Numbered from the stretch's first letter, positions 39,901-54,900 are shown. The stretch is DNA of 64,000 bases from Aphis gossypii (GCF_020184175.1 NC_065533.1:56644351-56708350), one strand, 5' to 3'. Made by a program: numbers and translations. The notes: a model not told the origin generated them from the sequence alone.

Positions 39901-42900
39901 ATTGTATTGGTATATTTTTGTTATTTCTCAAATACATAAATATTATTATTTAGGTACTTAATTGGGATTATTATTTACATTTATTACTTATATTATCTGT
40001 ATTTATTCTATATTCTGTACTCTTTTCCCTAAAGAGTGTTATTATTATTTATTGTAAATTTTCCTTTTTATAAATAAATAAATAATTATTATGTAACATA
40101 AATAGGTATACAACAGGTTGAATAAATTATGATCTAAACTTTAGAAATCAATGATTTTTAAAAATTACATTATTCATTGTTACTTTGAAAAGTTGGTAAT
40201 ATTTGTAATTGGTATTTTTGATGGAAGGTTTTTCAAATTTTTTATTAAGTAGTTTTCAAAATAAAATTAAAATACCTGTATGTATACTATTTATAGTAAA
40301 TTTTATTTTTAATTGTAATTAAAAACTATAGATAAGTGTAGAAAATATTAGTTAACTCTTGAAATCAATTTTTTAACTAAGTTCCACTGAAAATTATTTT
40401 TCAAGTCTTATTTTAAAAAAAAAAGTGTTTTTTGCAATATTAATTATAAATGGGACATGTGAAAAAAAAACAAAATTATAAAATAAGTACAATCATACCA
40501 AATTTTTTTAACTTTAAAATTGCATTTTTGTACATAATATTGTCTATAATTTTGTTTTCAAATTAATTCTTACTTATTGTTAATGAATCAAAACTCAACA
40601 GTCGAGAGTATTCAGGATATTTATTTTTATGCATTAACATTTTAAAGCTGTACATCATAATATCACATTAACACTGACAATTCATATTTTTTTTTTTATT
40701 TATATATATTATAAATAATATATTGTGATTGTCACTGAATGTCTTAAAAATATGTAAGCAAATATTATAATATAAAACTGTGTTTAAAATAGTTAATTCG
40801 TGGCCAAAAACCTATGTATACTACTAGTCCAACGACAACTGACAGTCCATCTTGTAGTATGGTAGAAAGTGAAGTCCAAAAACCTAATACTCAACAAGAA
40901 GGATATCATGATGATAGTAAATATATTTTCAAATTTATTATGATTTTGCAATTTTTTTTTTTTTTAATAAAAAATTTAATTATTTATTTATATTTATATT
41001 CATATATATATATATATATTTTTTTTAAGGAGAATATAAATCAAATATATTCTATTATTTGATGGATGTCCTAAGTACTGTGTCACAATTTATCACCCGC
41101 ACATCATATATTGGCACTAATATAGTAATGATGGTAAGGTCATTTATATTTATCAATTATTTTGTGTGTTAATTTTTATATTTATGTATATATTTAACAG
41201 GCTTGGAGTATTACATATCACAGTTGGTTAACATTTGTTCTGCTCTTATGGGCTAGTGTTTCTTGGATGGTTCCTCAACAAAGAAAAACAATGTTAAGAT
41301 CATCGCCATTTTTAGTGTTCTATGCAGAGTTTTTACTGCTATCACAATTTTTGTATGGAATGAATTTAAATGACTCTGAATTACCTCAAACCATTCAAGA
41401 TTGGAATTTAGAACAAATTGGCTTTACCAAAGTTCGTCATTTCCCTTGCAAACCTTTAATCATAAAGGTAATATGTTTTTTAATTTTTTTTACAATTAAT
41501 AACTCCTGGTAGATAACAAATCTTAATTTACATTTTAACTAATTCAATGGTTTTTGTTAATCATAGACACTATTTACAACGATGTTCTGGATAACAATGA
41601 GACAATATATGCAAGAAAGGAGGGAAGCTAGAAGCCATTCTGCTGTAGCTAATATGATTGCTCCCCTTCAAGTTACAGTGGGAACAGCAACAGGTAAAAC
41701 TATTCTTATATAATCAATAAGTTACATCAATTGCTGTTTTAATTATGTATAAATATATATATATATATGTATATATTTACGTTTTAGCTATGGGAGGTGA
41801 TTCAGGTACAAAAGGTAGTCAATTAATGCAGAGACTTGGCGAAGAAGCTAAGATAATCCTAACCAAATTTTGGATATGGGTTGTGGCATTTGTGTTATTT
41901 GGAATTGGCATAACTGGCGAACGGATGACAATATTCCGAATAATTTATATGGCACTGGCATTAATATTTTTATTAACATTCCAAGTAAAAGTTTTACCTG
42001 TCTTTTTACAGTATTTCACAAAGATTTTTTAATTAAATATTGAATTACATTAAAACACTATTATAAAATTAAAAAAATCTCTTTGAATGCATCTGTATAT
42101 TATAAAACTTTCTTATTTTTAAAATCATTAAAACTAATTAAATTTGTTTTATACTAGTTGTCTTGGGTTTTATGGAGGAAAATTATGTATGGATTTTGGC
42201 TTACAGTCATAATTTATTCAATGCTGATATTAGTTATGACATACACATATCAATTTGATAATTTTCCATATTATTGGGAAAAGTATCTAAAAATTCCACC
42301 CACATTGTAAGTCAATAAATTGAATACCAAAAATAAGTCGACGGAACATTAATATTTTTTCTTTATTTTTAGACAATTAGATATAGGTTTGGAAAAGTTT
42401 GAAACTGGTGAGCTGTTTGTACGACTTTTGACACCAACATTTTTTGTTATCATAACTGTTGTTCAACTTTACTATTTTCATAAAGATTTTTTGGCTATAT
42501 CTGATATTAAGAGCCGGTATGTTTAATTTAAACTTTTAAAATGTATTATCAGAATTATAATTTTGTTTATTTATGTTTTTATATATATATTATTAACACA
42601 TTAAAGAGGTACTAGTATTGTTAAGCCATCAAACCCAGACGATTCTTCAGCTTCAAATAGTGATAAAGATTCATCAAATTCCAGCATTTCACTTACAGAT
42701 AATAAATACCAAAAACATCCTCCACGTCCAAGTTTTATATCTGAGAGAAAATCTTTTAAAGTCTTCAAAAGTAATTATTATTATTATTTGTTTTAAAACT
42801 TTAATTTTATAATTTTATTTTATTGTTTTCAGATTTACCAAAGGTCAAATTACGCTCATTTTTTAAGATGCTTAAATCAATTTTGTCATATATAATTGAG

Positions 42901-45900
42901 CTAGCATGGCTATATGCTGAATTACACATGATAAAAATCATATTATTGTGTGTCATGTTTTTGGCTGTATATGAGGTAAGCCAGTACAATAATGGTATTA
43001 TTTTAAAATAATCTGCAATTAAAATTATATATTATGTTACTTTATTAATTGTTATTAGGTGTGTTTGCTACATTTTGTATTGGTTGTATTAGTGACTATT
43101 TCATTAGTATTTAATAGTCGTATACAGTCAATTATTGTGTATATCATATCTGTTTATGTATCTATATTATTACTTACCAAGATGATTTACCAAATTGAAT
43201 ATATACGAGAAGGTACATGGAATGTCACATGTCCAGTACGTATTTATCATACAATTAAATATAATTTCATAATTTTATACTGTTAAAATTATTTTAAAGG
43301 ACCCTCAAGATATAGGTAAAACTAAAGATTATAATACTGCCAATTGGGTTGGATTTACAAAGTCTACAGCTAATATTTCTTTACTCAATTTACTTAAAGG
43401 ATATATTTGTAAGTATTAAGTATTTTAAATATTTGTTATTTGTATTAAGCATACTTACTAAAATTGTGAAATCACAGATATTGATGCTCATAAAAAATGT
43501 TGTACTTCTGTTTACAGCTATAGTTTTTGTCATAACATTGCATAGAGTTGTTATAACTCGGCAAAAATACAAGAGACATTTAAAAGGTAGACCACTATCA
43601 AAGCCTTTAAGAATGTTTCCCGGTATTACTTTTAAAGATGTTGATCATGACATACCTCATTGTTTGAAGTATTTATTGAATTTTGGATTTTATCGATTTG
43701 GTGTAGAGGTATTATTTCATATTTAACTTGATATTTTGTAATTTTATTTATTTCAATATTTATAACAGTTGTTATTTATGTAGGTTTTATTGTTGTTACT
43801 GTGTTTTTTTTTTAATTTTATTACTTATTTTTATATTTTCATATTATTTTATTTCTAGATAACTCTTATTGCTGTAGCAGTACTAGTTGGAACAAGAATG
43901 GATTTTTATGCTGTACTTTATGCATTATGGTTAATGACTTTTGTAATGTTATCGAGGGCAACTTTAGCAAAAGTATGGATAATTTTTATGTTTTTTGTTG
44001 TTATTACCATACCATTGCAATATGCTATTGTCATTGGACTACCTCCAGATCTTTGTTTAGGTGAGAAGAGAAATAATTAAAATAATTCATTATGATAATT
44101 TTAAAATTTGATGTATGTATATTAATGCCTTCAATGTTAATCTGAAAAGGATTTATCCTTTTATTATCAAAATTTGCCTATTAAAAATAAACAACACTGA
44201 TAAGTGAGTGGTACTATACAAACAATTTTGAAATATTGTTATATAAATCAGATATTTGACACAACTATATTCTAATTTAAAAACTAAAAGTTAATTTTCT
44301 GTTAAGTTGGGCTGGTTACATATTTTATCATATGTTGATGAGATAATTGAGACCAATTTCTTTATCAAATAACATTTATAAAATATATAATATATTTTTA
44401 TAAATTATAACTGAAAATAATTATTTTTACTTAAAAAAAAATTGGTTTAATTAATGTATTTTATATTTTTATCTTCTCCAATTTCACAATTTTAATATAA
44501 ATAATTTTTAACTTTTTTCACTATAAATAAATTTAAAATATATATATATCATAAAACATAATTTATAATTATGTTTTATTATTATATTATAAAAATACTA
44601 ATAATTTTTTTGTTAATCATAGCAGCAATGTTAACAACACAAATATATTTAATAATAGTAAATATGATTACGGAAAATAAAGTGAACATTCTCCATTTAA
44701 TTTATCACCTAACATCAAAAGCAATTTAAAAATTTCAAATGTTTATAGTGACTAGTGATTTTTGGATTTCTTGGATTCAATTTGAATTTTGTATGAATTC
44801 AATGATAATTTATGGTTTTCATACCCAAATCTGATAAATGTTTGTTTACTTTTCTATCATTAAATATTATATAAAAATAAATAGATTATAACAACAAACC
44901 TGGTCCATAGTCTTATGAATATATCTATACATCTTACAAAAGAGTCTACTGTCAGTATTAAAATTTTTTATTTGAACATTATAATTTTTATTTTACCTAT
45001 TATAGAGTGGCCATGGGATGAAAATGAAATAATGAAGAATTTCCGTGACTGGATGTTCTTACCAGACCCCGATTCGCCTCCAGATGCATACAAATTACTA
45101 TGTAAGATCAGTTAATACCATAATATATTTTTTAAATAATTAATACATAGTTTAATGTTGTATGCATATTGAATCTTATAGATTGTAATATTTATAATAT
45201 AATATATATCATTTTAATAAAAAAATGTTATGTATTTTGAAGGTGATTTTATTGTATTATTGTTTGTGTCTCGTCAATCTATTGTCTTCAAAATAGAAAG
45301 AAGACATATAGATGTGGAATATCCAGGAGGAACAAATCGTTCAATTATTGAAGAAGCTGAAAAACCCAGTTTTATAAATCCAGTGCCTGACTTTGTATCT
45401 CATATAAGGTAATTTTAACATAATAAAACATTAAAAAATTTTCAATATTTTATGTCATTTTACCTATGGATAATTCTAATAAGTTTATAAATGTTTTTGT
45501 TAGATCATGGCTTGATATATTAAAACGCATTGTTCTCATTGGATTTATTTGGTTCACATTAGCCATTGTATTTTTGGCTGGTACCAATAGAGTTAATCTA
45601 TTTTCTCTTGGATATTTAATAGGTTCATTTATATTTTTATGGCAAGGCAATGATTATTATCTTCGACCAGTAAATGTTATTCTAAAATGGTACTGTATAT
45701 ATAATGTTTTAAAACTATAATTTTATAATTTTTATTTTAACTAAACAACAATTTTCAAACAGGTGGAATAAGTTAATACTGTACAATATAACTGTTATTA
45801 CTTTGAAAGCTATACTCCAAATACCTGGTTGTATTTTTATGGATTACATGAAAATGAAAGCTTGTTGGATGATACAACTATTTGGTATTTCTTGTATACA

Positions 45901-48900
45901 AAAGTTTTCTACTAACCATCCAGCTATAACATCATCAGGTATTTAAAGTTTTTTTATTTCATTAAACATGTATTAGTTTCTTTTGAAATTTTGATATATA
46001 AATTAAATTTAAATAGAAAATTAATTCAAAAATATTTTTCCAGACAACGATGATTGTGAGATACCTATTGAACATGTTGGTTTAGCATGGGATATTTTAT
46101 GTTTTGGATTTTTAATCTTTCAAAGACGTCTTTTCAATAGTCATTATTTCTTTAGAATCGTGGATGAAACAAAAGCAATGGCTATATTAGCCTCCAGGTA
46201 ATGACTATTTAGTATTGTTTGTTATTATTACAAAATATAAATATCCATAAATTATTATATAATATTATTTATCAAATAAATTATAAATTTCAATTTTTAT
46301 TAAAAAATTAAAAACTTGATTAATTTTAAAAACATTTCAACGAGGTTTAAAAATAATATTAATTATATGAAATATTATAAAATTTCATTTTTTTTTTTTA
46401 AAAACAAAACTTTAAAATTATTAGAGGTGCTGAATTAATTCAAGAGCTTTCACAAAAACGAATCCAAGAACAGCACGAATCAGAACGAAAGGTCTTAGAA
46501 AAAATCAAATCAAAAATGGATCGAATCAAAGCTACTCAAAAGAAAATTCAAGGTTTTGGAATCAAGGAACCAGAATCTCACGAAAAAGGTATATTGATGC
46601 ATTTACTAAAATCAAATTAACTTAATTTAGATTTGAACTTATCTATCTAAATAGATATTAATATATATTACTCTGATAAATTGAATGTTGTGTATGTATC
46701 AAATTGTAAGCGTGAATATAATTTTATGAAAATATTATAATAGCGCTACAGGACAATTATTAATCCTTTATATTAAAAGCATGATATTATTATGTTTAAT
46801 GTATACATGGAATGATTTTTTAAAAGTGAACTGAACTATATCCATTGAAGTATTGATATTTTTATTAAAAATACCATATATATTGTGTTAGTGTATCAAT
46901 TAAATTGGAAAAAGCAAAAAAAAAAAAAAGGTATATGAACAGATGTAATGGATATTTGACAGGTTATATTTTACATAATTTGTTTTAATAAAAAAAAATT
47001 GTCTAGTATAATATCATAATACATAGCTAGGATTAAAATATGAACTTAATTTTTATAATAATTATGAAAACGATAAATTTGACATCTTTTCTTGGTTCAC
47101 TCATATCTGATATTGGTTTGATTTTTAATACACACGTAATTTACACGAATCTGTAATCTTATACTATATTATAATGTAAAATCGTTGTGTGTATTTTTTC
47201 GCTGCTTATCTACCCGCGGGAAATCTAACAAAACTAACAAAAAAAAAAAAATACAACGCACTTCACGATGCCTCGAACAGCCGAGGAAACCGCGTTCGCC
47301 CCGCTGGCCCGCGATCTGTCTGGGAGTTCGATCGTTCAAAGTTTTCACACGCCGCTCGAAGACGAACCGCCCACGTTGTCGTACTTGCAACCGCCGACGC
47401 CCACGTCCACCGTTCTGACCGTGTCGCTGGACGGTTACCTGGACCCGCAGCGAATGTCGTTCAGCAGCACTGCGCACCGGCGACCGCTGTCGTTCGACGA
47501 GAGCGCCATTTATAGTGGCGTGTTCTCGCCACCTCCGACGATCGCGCAACACCGACGGCAGTCCTCGTTGGGCGTACCGTCCACCTGGTACCCGCGCAAG
47601 CGGTCGGCTTCGGCGACGTCTCATCATACTTGTTTGTACCCGTTTTCTGCTAATGCGTGTTGCTTGCACATACCACAAACGTTATATTATATACATACTA
47701 CTTATGTAATGTATATATTATATATATATAAAAATATGAAATAAAATATACATGTGTAATATGTATCAAAGCCGTATGTGTGGGAGGGGTGTCCAAGGAG
47801 TCTGAACCCCTTTTGACATTTTTTAAATAGCTTAACAAATGTTTAAAATAATTGTTTATTTAGTGATATTTAATATATACATAAATATTTTTAGTCAAAA
47901 TTGGCTAAAACTTCAATGTACTAAATTTACCAATGATCGTTCATATCATTTGAAAATATTATTATAGCGTCCGATAATAGATTGTTATGGATTGATGACG
48001 ACCGCTATTGATGCCGGTCGTCGACAACAATATTATAAAATTTTTGTAAATTAAAAATATTATTAGGTATAACAATATATCAACCATCGTCCGCCAGACT
48101 GCGATGAATACGTTAATTATTATTGAATCTTATTCTGAACGATGTGATGAATGTATTGATTTTACAATAATGTTTTTTTTTTATTTGTGTGTCTGTATAC
48201 CTACAGCATAACTTGTAAAAATAATGCTTCAATTTCAAACTTGGGGGGAAGTGAATATCTTCGGTGCATTATAAAGGTTAAAAGTAAAAATTTTCCAATG
48301 GTTTTCAAAAACATTGGAGAAAACAAAAAAGAGAGAAGGATAAACGAGAATTTGTACGCAAAAAGAGTTTTTGATAAAGTCGATTTTTTTGTATGGTTAG
48401 ATCTCAATAACGAATCACTGTAAATACTTCAAATTTTCACCAAATGTTTATATATTAGTGTTGTCTAGGTATATACAGTTAAATTTTCAAAATATTTTGG
48501 CTTTTTTTGTGTTATTTGTAGATAACTGAAATTTTCGATTTAAGCGATTAAAGTTAAAATATTGACAAAAAAGTCCTCAAAATCATGAATATTTTCTAAC
48601 TACTTTATATAGTTAAAATTTATAAAAAAATTTATGTGAGTAGCTAAGAGTTGAAAATTTAATACGAAATTTTCTATAAATTTGGCTTACAATAATTATA
48701 AAATAACTTAAATTTTGGGGTATTCAGGTCATTAAAACATAAACCACCCTTTTCACCCACTCAATGGAAAATATATCCTAGGCCGACAAATCATCTTCGT
48801 TCAGAATCCTTTTTTGTATACAATGATACATATCATTGGATTCAAATTTAATACATCTTTATTACCTATAACCTAACCTAACCTAACCTTTTTTAAACTA

Positions 48901-51900
48901 AATTTAAAAACCTTAGTTTAGTAAATATTCAATATACATTAAGCAGGTTTTAGATCCCCTTCCCAGAAAAATTCTGGATACGGCCTTGATATATTATATA
49001 TAATATTATGTATATAATTTATAGGTACACAATATATTTCTATAAATATATAAAGTCGGTATGCGAGCTCTTTTCTCGAGACCGCATATCGTTGTATATA
49101 GAGCTGTATATATTTTTTTCGGCTTGAAATGTCTTAATATTATATTTTGTTATTATGTTAGGTATGACTAGCATTAAAAAATGTTGGTATTGTTCGTTTC
49201 GTCTCAGTATTATACGACTGGTGTGATTGTGACGATTGTGTTCATATTATAATACTTATTCATATAATAATATTACTTTAATACGGTAATACGGTACTGT
49301 CGTCTGTTTTGATTTGATTCCACTATTTTCATGTGTTAGATAGTTATATAATATGATTATCTATTTTAGCTGCAGTGCTATAACTTATAATATTATTTAC
49401 GAGTATTATCACAGGAATCTATGTTTTTTTAAATAATTATGTTTACGCATTACGCCTGTTGCCTGTAGTTAAAAAATTTACTATGAATCTACCAGCTACA
49501 GCGATATCATATGTGTTAGAATATTTATTATTTTATCGTCAATGATAAATCTCAATTTTTATTCTTCAATTCCTAGGCAATAAAATTGCAATGCCAAATT
49601 TATTTAGACTATCGCATTCGTATAGTTCGCTAATCATGGTAAATTAATCCATATTAAATAAATAATATAACTTTTATTATTTTATGTATTTTATTTGAAG
49701 TTTGATAAGGCATTCTTGCCATTTATAGGTAATTAAAAATTCTGATTGATTTCATTTATTTTCATTAATTATACATAATAATTATAAATAAATTATAATA
49801 AGTATAAAATAAATTAATATTGCGTTGACCTCTTTTGAACCTTTATGTGCTACCTATTGTACTCTGCACACTACCTAAATTAATTTTTTTACCACCTTCA
49901 AGCGTGATAATTATTTTAAGACCGCAAAAACATTTGTTTACATGAATTTATTTCTGTCTGTGTAATGCTTATTAATTCTGTTCATTGACGGTAATATACA
50001 CATATTATTTACATCATTATACATTAACACCATTTATGTATTACTAATTAGTAATTATAATTAAATTAAATTTAAAAAAAAACTGTTTCATTCATTAAAC
50101 AGCTCAGTTTTTAGTAGTATGCTCGTCGCTCACAAAAATTATGGTATTTTTAAAAAATATTTTTTTCGTGCTTTTTTATTGATGATTTTCGTTTTGAATC
50201 AAATTTCAGCTTATTGTATTGTATACAACTGGAGATAATAATAAAAATAAACCAAATCAACTTCAGATGAAATATAGATGCGCTGTTAGCTGATATTTGA
50301 AGTCTATGGTTCGTAATTATTATGTACTTTCACAGACAGATAGAATATGTGATGTGCTTTAACACTAATAAGTCATAAACTAGCACTAACATGAGTTAGC
50401 TCTCTTATTGTGTTCACTAAACCACTAGTAACTACAAATGTGACTTAATTAGATATCTGTATCTCTACCATTTTGATTTTTAATATCAATTCATAATTTT
50501 TCATCTAACTTTTTAACAGCATCAAGTATATCAATCTTAATAAATTTATAAAAAATCATTTTTATTTCATGTAGTTTTTGATAAATACATTCATTACACA
50601 CTATTTATTGCACTAATAATTTATGAAAAGAAAATATTCTTCCAAGTATATTAATTATTTTATATAAAACTATAATTACTTAGTAATTTACATGATCTAA
50701 CCATCTTATTTTATTTGTAACATCTTTAGGTATTTTTATAATTTAATTTTGATTTCTAAACTTGTGAGTTAACGACTTTACTGGGTGGTTCTTTTAATGA
50801 ACATACATTGTTTACAAATCTTTTAACGTTTTTGAAAATATTTATTTTATATAATTTCCAGTCAAAATAAATAATATATTATTTACTATTATATATGTTT
50901 TTAACTTTTTAACTTTTTTAAATCATAACTTACATTTGTATTTCATATTCTGAAACAAATTGTTGTCAAATTATTTTATTACATAAGTATTTTGTATGAA
51001 TTATGACTTAAAAGTATTTAAAGTTTTTATGAGCAGAATAGTAGACCAACATTTTGCGAGGTATTTCCATTCCATTCCACTCACCAAAACTTTAAATACT
51101 TATAACTCAAAAACTACTACTCCAAATATGGATTTATATGTATTAAAATACTACATAAAATAATCTATTTCTTTACCTTCTTAAAGAATAAATAAAATTA
51201 TAATACTCTTGCTATAGAAATGGAGCTTATAAATCATAAAATTGGATAAACAGCATGTATAATGTTATTATATTTATAACCAAACAATTAAGTTTATCTA
51301 AAATCTTAGTATTAGGTATTAATTTGTATGTATGAAATACACAAAAAAAAAAAACGTAAGAATTCATTAGAATTTTATTTTGGACCAGTCCCTCTGATTA
51401 TATTCTAATGTTGACACAATGATATCTCTCATATGTCATATGATTTTGGTGCCTTGTACCATTCATCGTATCTAGAACTGGCCCTGTTTATGAATAAAAG
51501 CTTATTTTTATATATTTCTTATAATTAAGTAATAAGTATGTATTTTATTAATTCTAGAAAAAATGTGAAATTACATATTATGCTTTTAGATTTTTAAGTG
51601 TAAAGTGGTGACAATTTGGTCGCAAAATCTTTTTGTACTTTCTGAACTAATGTTCCACATTTACTGATATAATAGGGATAATAGAAACATACTTCATACT
51701 ATTAACTGTATGAGTTTTATAGTTATTAACTATGTGAGTTTAATGTCTAGCAATTCTGTTAAATTTATTCCTATGATTCTAATTATTTTCATATTTTTAA
51801 GTCCATGATTTTTTCCAAACACATATTCAAATTTTCTCCAACTACATTTTCTATGATTCCTTGTACTTTTTCCAATTTATTTTGTACTTTTTCAACAATG

Positions 51901-54900
51901 CATAAGCTTTCAAACTTATAGGACATATTTTGCATTTTTAGTTGTTTTATTGTACAAAAAAAAAAAAATGATTTAACGACAGCATATTTAATAGCGGCAT
52001 ATTGATATTAATATAATATGGAATTTAGTTGGCATTTTGATAGAGCATATTATAATGTTTGTTGTATCAAAAATTGGTGTAAAAATCAGAAAAAAACAAA
52101 AAATTAATTTAATATTTAAAAAATATGTACTTATTGTACTTATATACCAATTATGTAAAAAAAAATTAGACTTATTTTAATTATGATCTAAATTATACTT
52201 ACATTTTTTATATAATTAAAAATATCTCAATCCAATAAAAATATGTATTTACTATAAAATATGTTCCCTAAGAATAACTAAATACTAATAATATAATAAA
52301 TGTAATACTTTCAGTCAAAATTATACCAATCTACTACAATTTTGAAAGTAAACTAAATGACTTATAGATAAATCAAAAAATATATGAAGTATACTTAGTA
52401 TAGTCTGACACTGAAAAAGTCTGCGCTCATAATCGTTTCTCATATACAATGATATATCAATGTTTTCAAATTTAACACATCCATAATAATGTCCTACTTG
52501 ATATTTAATGTATAAGTAGGCATATTATAGTATATCAGTACAATATTACATATTCTAACCTACCTTTTTAAATTTGTATTATAGTAGCTTTAAAAATTGT
52601 TTGAATTTTCAAAATTATTAATTTAGTTCTAGTAAAGTCAAGTCCCGGGTCTCATATAAGTTCTAAATTATTAGACCTAACCAGATATTTTTATTTGTAG
52701 TTCTCAATATTATCATTAGGTTGTTACACATTGTGCTTAGACCTAGCCAAATGGTATTTTTTTGAAATAAATTGGTCATCTGTGATTTAATCCAGTCAAT
52801 AAATCAATGTCTCTTTAACAATAAACTATGATTTTTCTTACTAATGACTTAGTATGTTAGTTTTCAATATTATTCATTCTATACAGGTATTTGTATACAT
52901 TATTTGTGTATAAGTTGTATTGATTATTTATTTTTGTAAAAAAAATGTATTATAACATAATTATTATTTTTTTTTTATTATTTGTATTATAATTATCCTA
53001 AGAAATTTAATTCAGTAATTATTTATCCTCTTAATTTTAAATAATTTTTATTTGTTATTATGTTATATTTTAATTTTTGACTTTGGGTTTAAATTATGAT
53101 GATCAGAAACTTTGTTTTACATTTTATCATATATACTAGGTATTACCTAAATATTAATACACTTAAGTATTTATTATTCACAAATCTAAAATTTTTGTGT
53201 AGCAACTATATTTGCTACAAATATTTACCCTATCCATTTTATTTTAGACTTGGGTATTATTAGTATTGACTTTATGTTAATGTTTCTATTATCAAAAAAA
53301 ATACTTTCATAATCGTACATTTTTTTCTAATTCTTTAAATTTATTGTTTGAGGTTCCTATGTACATTCTATTATTTTTATGTATTAATTATTTACCAATT
53401 ACTTATGTGATTGAATTTAATTAAATTTATTCAATTTTCAAAAACAATTTGTGCACATGGATTTTAGAATATTTTTAACACAGCACACCATTTTACTAAT
53501 TTAGTAGTAATATTTCAAATTAGATTTAAGTGAGTTTTTAATAATATTAAAGAAATTAATTTACCAATTTTTAATCAAATGCAATTAATAATAAATTTGA
53601 ATTTATTTATTGGTAGAAACAAAACAAACTTAAATCACTTAAATCTATATAAAACTCACTATTAAATAAATATGGCTTAGTTGTGTTCTTATAACTTCTA
53701 TAATAAATATAGTAAGATATTTTTATATTTTTGTATTTTATAAATTAATAAATCAACAACAATTAAGCATGGAGTGTTTGTTTTTGGAAAAAAATATTAT
53801 TATTTTTATGCACAATATTTACATTTATTTTTAATCATAATTTTATTATTTTTGTACATATCCATTAATCTTACAGTAGAACTTTGATAACTATAAAATG
53901 AAACAATTAAAAACAAATTAAAATCTCACGATACTGCATTTACAACTTATATATATTACAAGTTGTATAAATACTCATTATTCAAAGTTGATCTTATAGT
54001 TCTACTGTATGTTATTTATTATATTATTTAATGCTTTTACTAAAAGGTTTTTTGATTATTTACAGCTATTCGTTCAGGTGATTATTACATGTTTGATGAA
54101 TTTGATGATGAATTAGATTCAATTGTAGAAAAAGATAATGAATTAAGTGATGATTCACTGGAAGATTCAGACAAAACTGATACAGACCAATTTGTGTTTA
54201 AGGTAATGTATCATATTATTAATAACATTAATTAATTGAATTAAAATACTTTTAAATTTTCAGTCTTTAATATTTTATTTTATTTTATTATTTTTAGAAA
54301 AAGAAAGAAATGGATAAGTCAATTGTTGGTGAAACAAGTAAACTAGCCATGTAATTACCAATTACTGATATTTTATTATTTATATGTAGCTAAATAGCAT
54401 AATGAAAATATTTTCAAGCTTGGTAGAACAATGATCTGTTTTATTTTAATTTTATTTTTTGAGTTTATAGAACAATTTAATATCTATTTACTTTTATTTA
54501 ATCTAAACTCAATATTATTAAAGCAACTTTTCTCAATGTAAATTGTTAAATTGTAATAATTGCTTACCTTCAAAATATTCATTATGTTTCTACATATATT
54601 GATTTTGATTATTTTAATGACTATAATGGTGTAACAACCAATTACATTTTTAAGTAAAATTTTACTTAAATCAAAAACTGATACACCTTTTCCATAACTT
54701 ATAAGTAAATAATTTCATTTTTAAAATGGCGATTTAATATTATTTTGGTTTTTGTTTTAGGGGTGATGGTGAGGATTTAAGAGAAGGTATGTTATTTTAT
54801 TAATTAAATAAATGTAATAGTAGAAGTATACATAATGTATGTTAAACAATTTTAGACACTCAAGATGGAGATAAGTTGAAATCATTCAGTAAGAAAATTA

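Larger units (their letters stand above)
24941..46588 (+). other. Piezo: Piezo exons 1-28: blade and beam part
   Basis: These exons encode about residues 1-1,400. The protein opens with MKKFIISLLLFHIILPLSLL, a membrane helix rather than an obvious cleaved signal. Repeated hydrophobic helices separated by short loops follow, as in the Piezo blade. Exons 7-10 (about residues 314-428) give a hydrophilic Ser/Thr/His-rich loop. Exon 17 gives a second such loop rich in Ser and Asp. Exon 28 (about residues 1,346-1,400) is a Lys/Glu/Gln-rich coiled coil (ELIQELSQKRIQEQHESER) corresponding to the beam. The terminal phase is 1. Intron 1 (7.3 kb), intron 6 (3.4 kb) and intron 9 (2.5 kb) are long; most others are 60-150 bp. 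Confidence 0.85.
47764..48991. mobile_element. TIR element of about 1.2 kb with a nested R1 copy
   Basis: Left end TATCAAAGCCGTAT (47,764-47,777) and right end ATACGGCCTTGATA (48,978-48,991) are inverted copies with one mismatch. Next to both are G-rich/C-rich stretches (gggaggggt and its counterpart in ccccttcccag). No transposase frame was found. Inside, reverse-oriented family R1 sequence fills about 48,131-48,858, so either R1 inserted into this element or the R1 family is part of it. Confidence 0.6.
46589..54065 (+). other. Piezo intron 28 (7.5 kb) with CpG island and transposons
   Basis: The longest piezo intron, immediately after the coiled-coil exon. It contains the GC-rich open island (47,281-47,631), a TIR element with a nested R1 copy (47,764-48,991), an R1 fragment (52,425-52,480) and a pogo-like MITE (53,874-54,008). 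Intervals 49,000-52,400 and 52,500-53,870 are AT-rich with nothing I could recognise, apart from a possible transposon end at 51,450-51,500 (reverse complement starts cagggccagttctag). Confidence 0.7.

Noticed and set aside
47169..47678. 169-codon minus-strand frame over the GC-rich island
   Set aside because: Arg-rich composition typical of the antisense of a GC-rich coding exon; the plus frame fits piezo phases instead.
51345..51500. Single transposon-like end (reverse complement cagggccagttctag)
   Set aside because: Only one end is visible; no partner end or duplication was found, so it is mentioned only within the intron entry.
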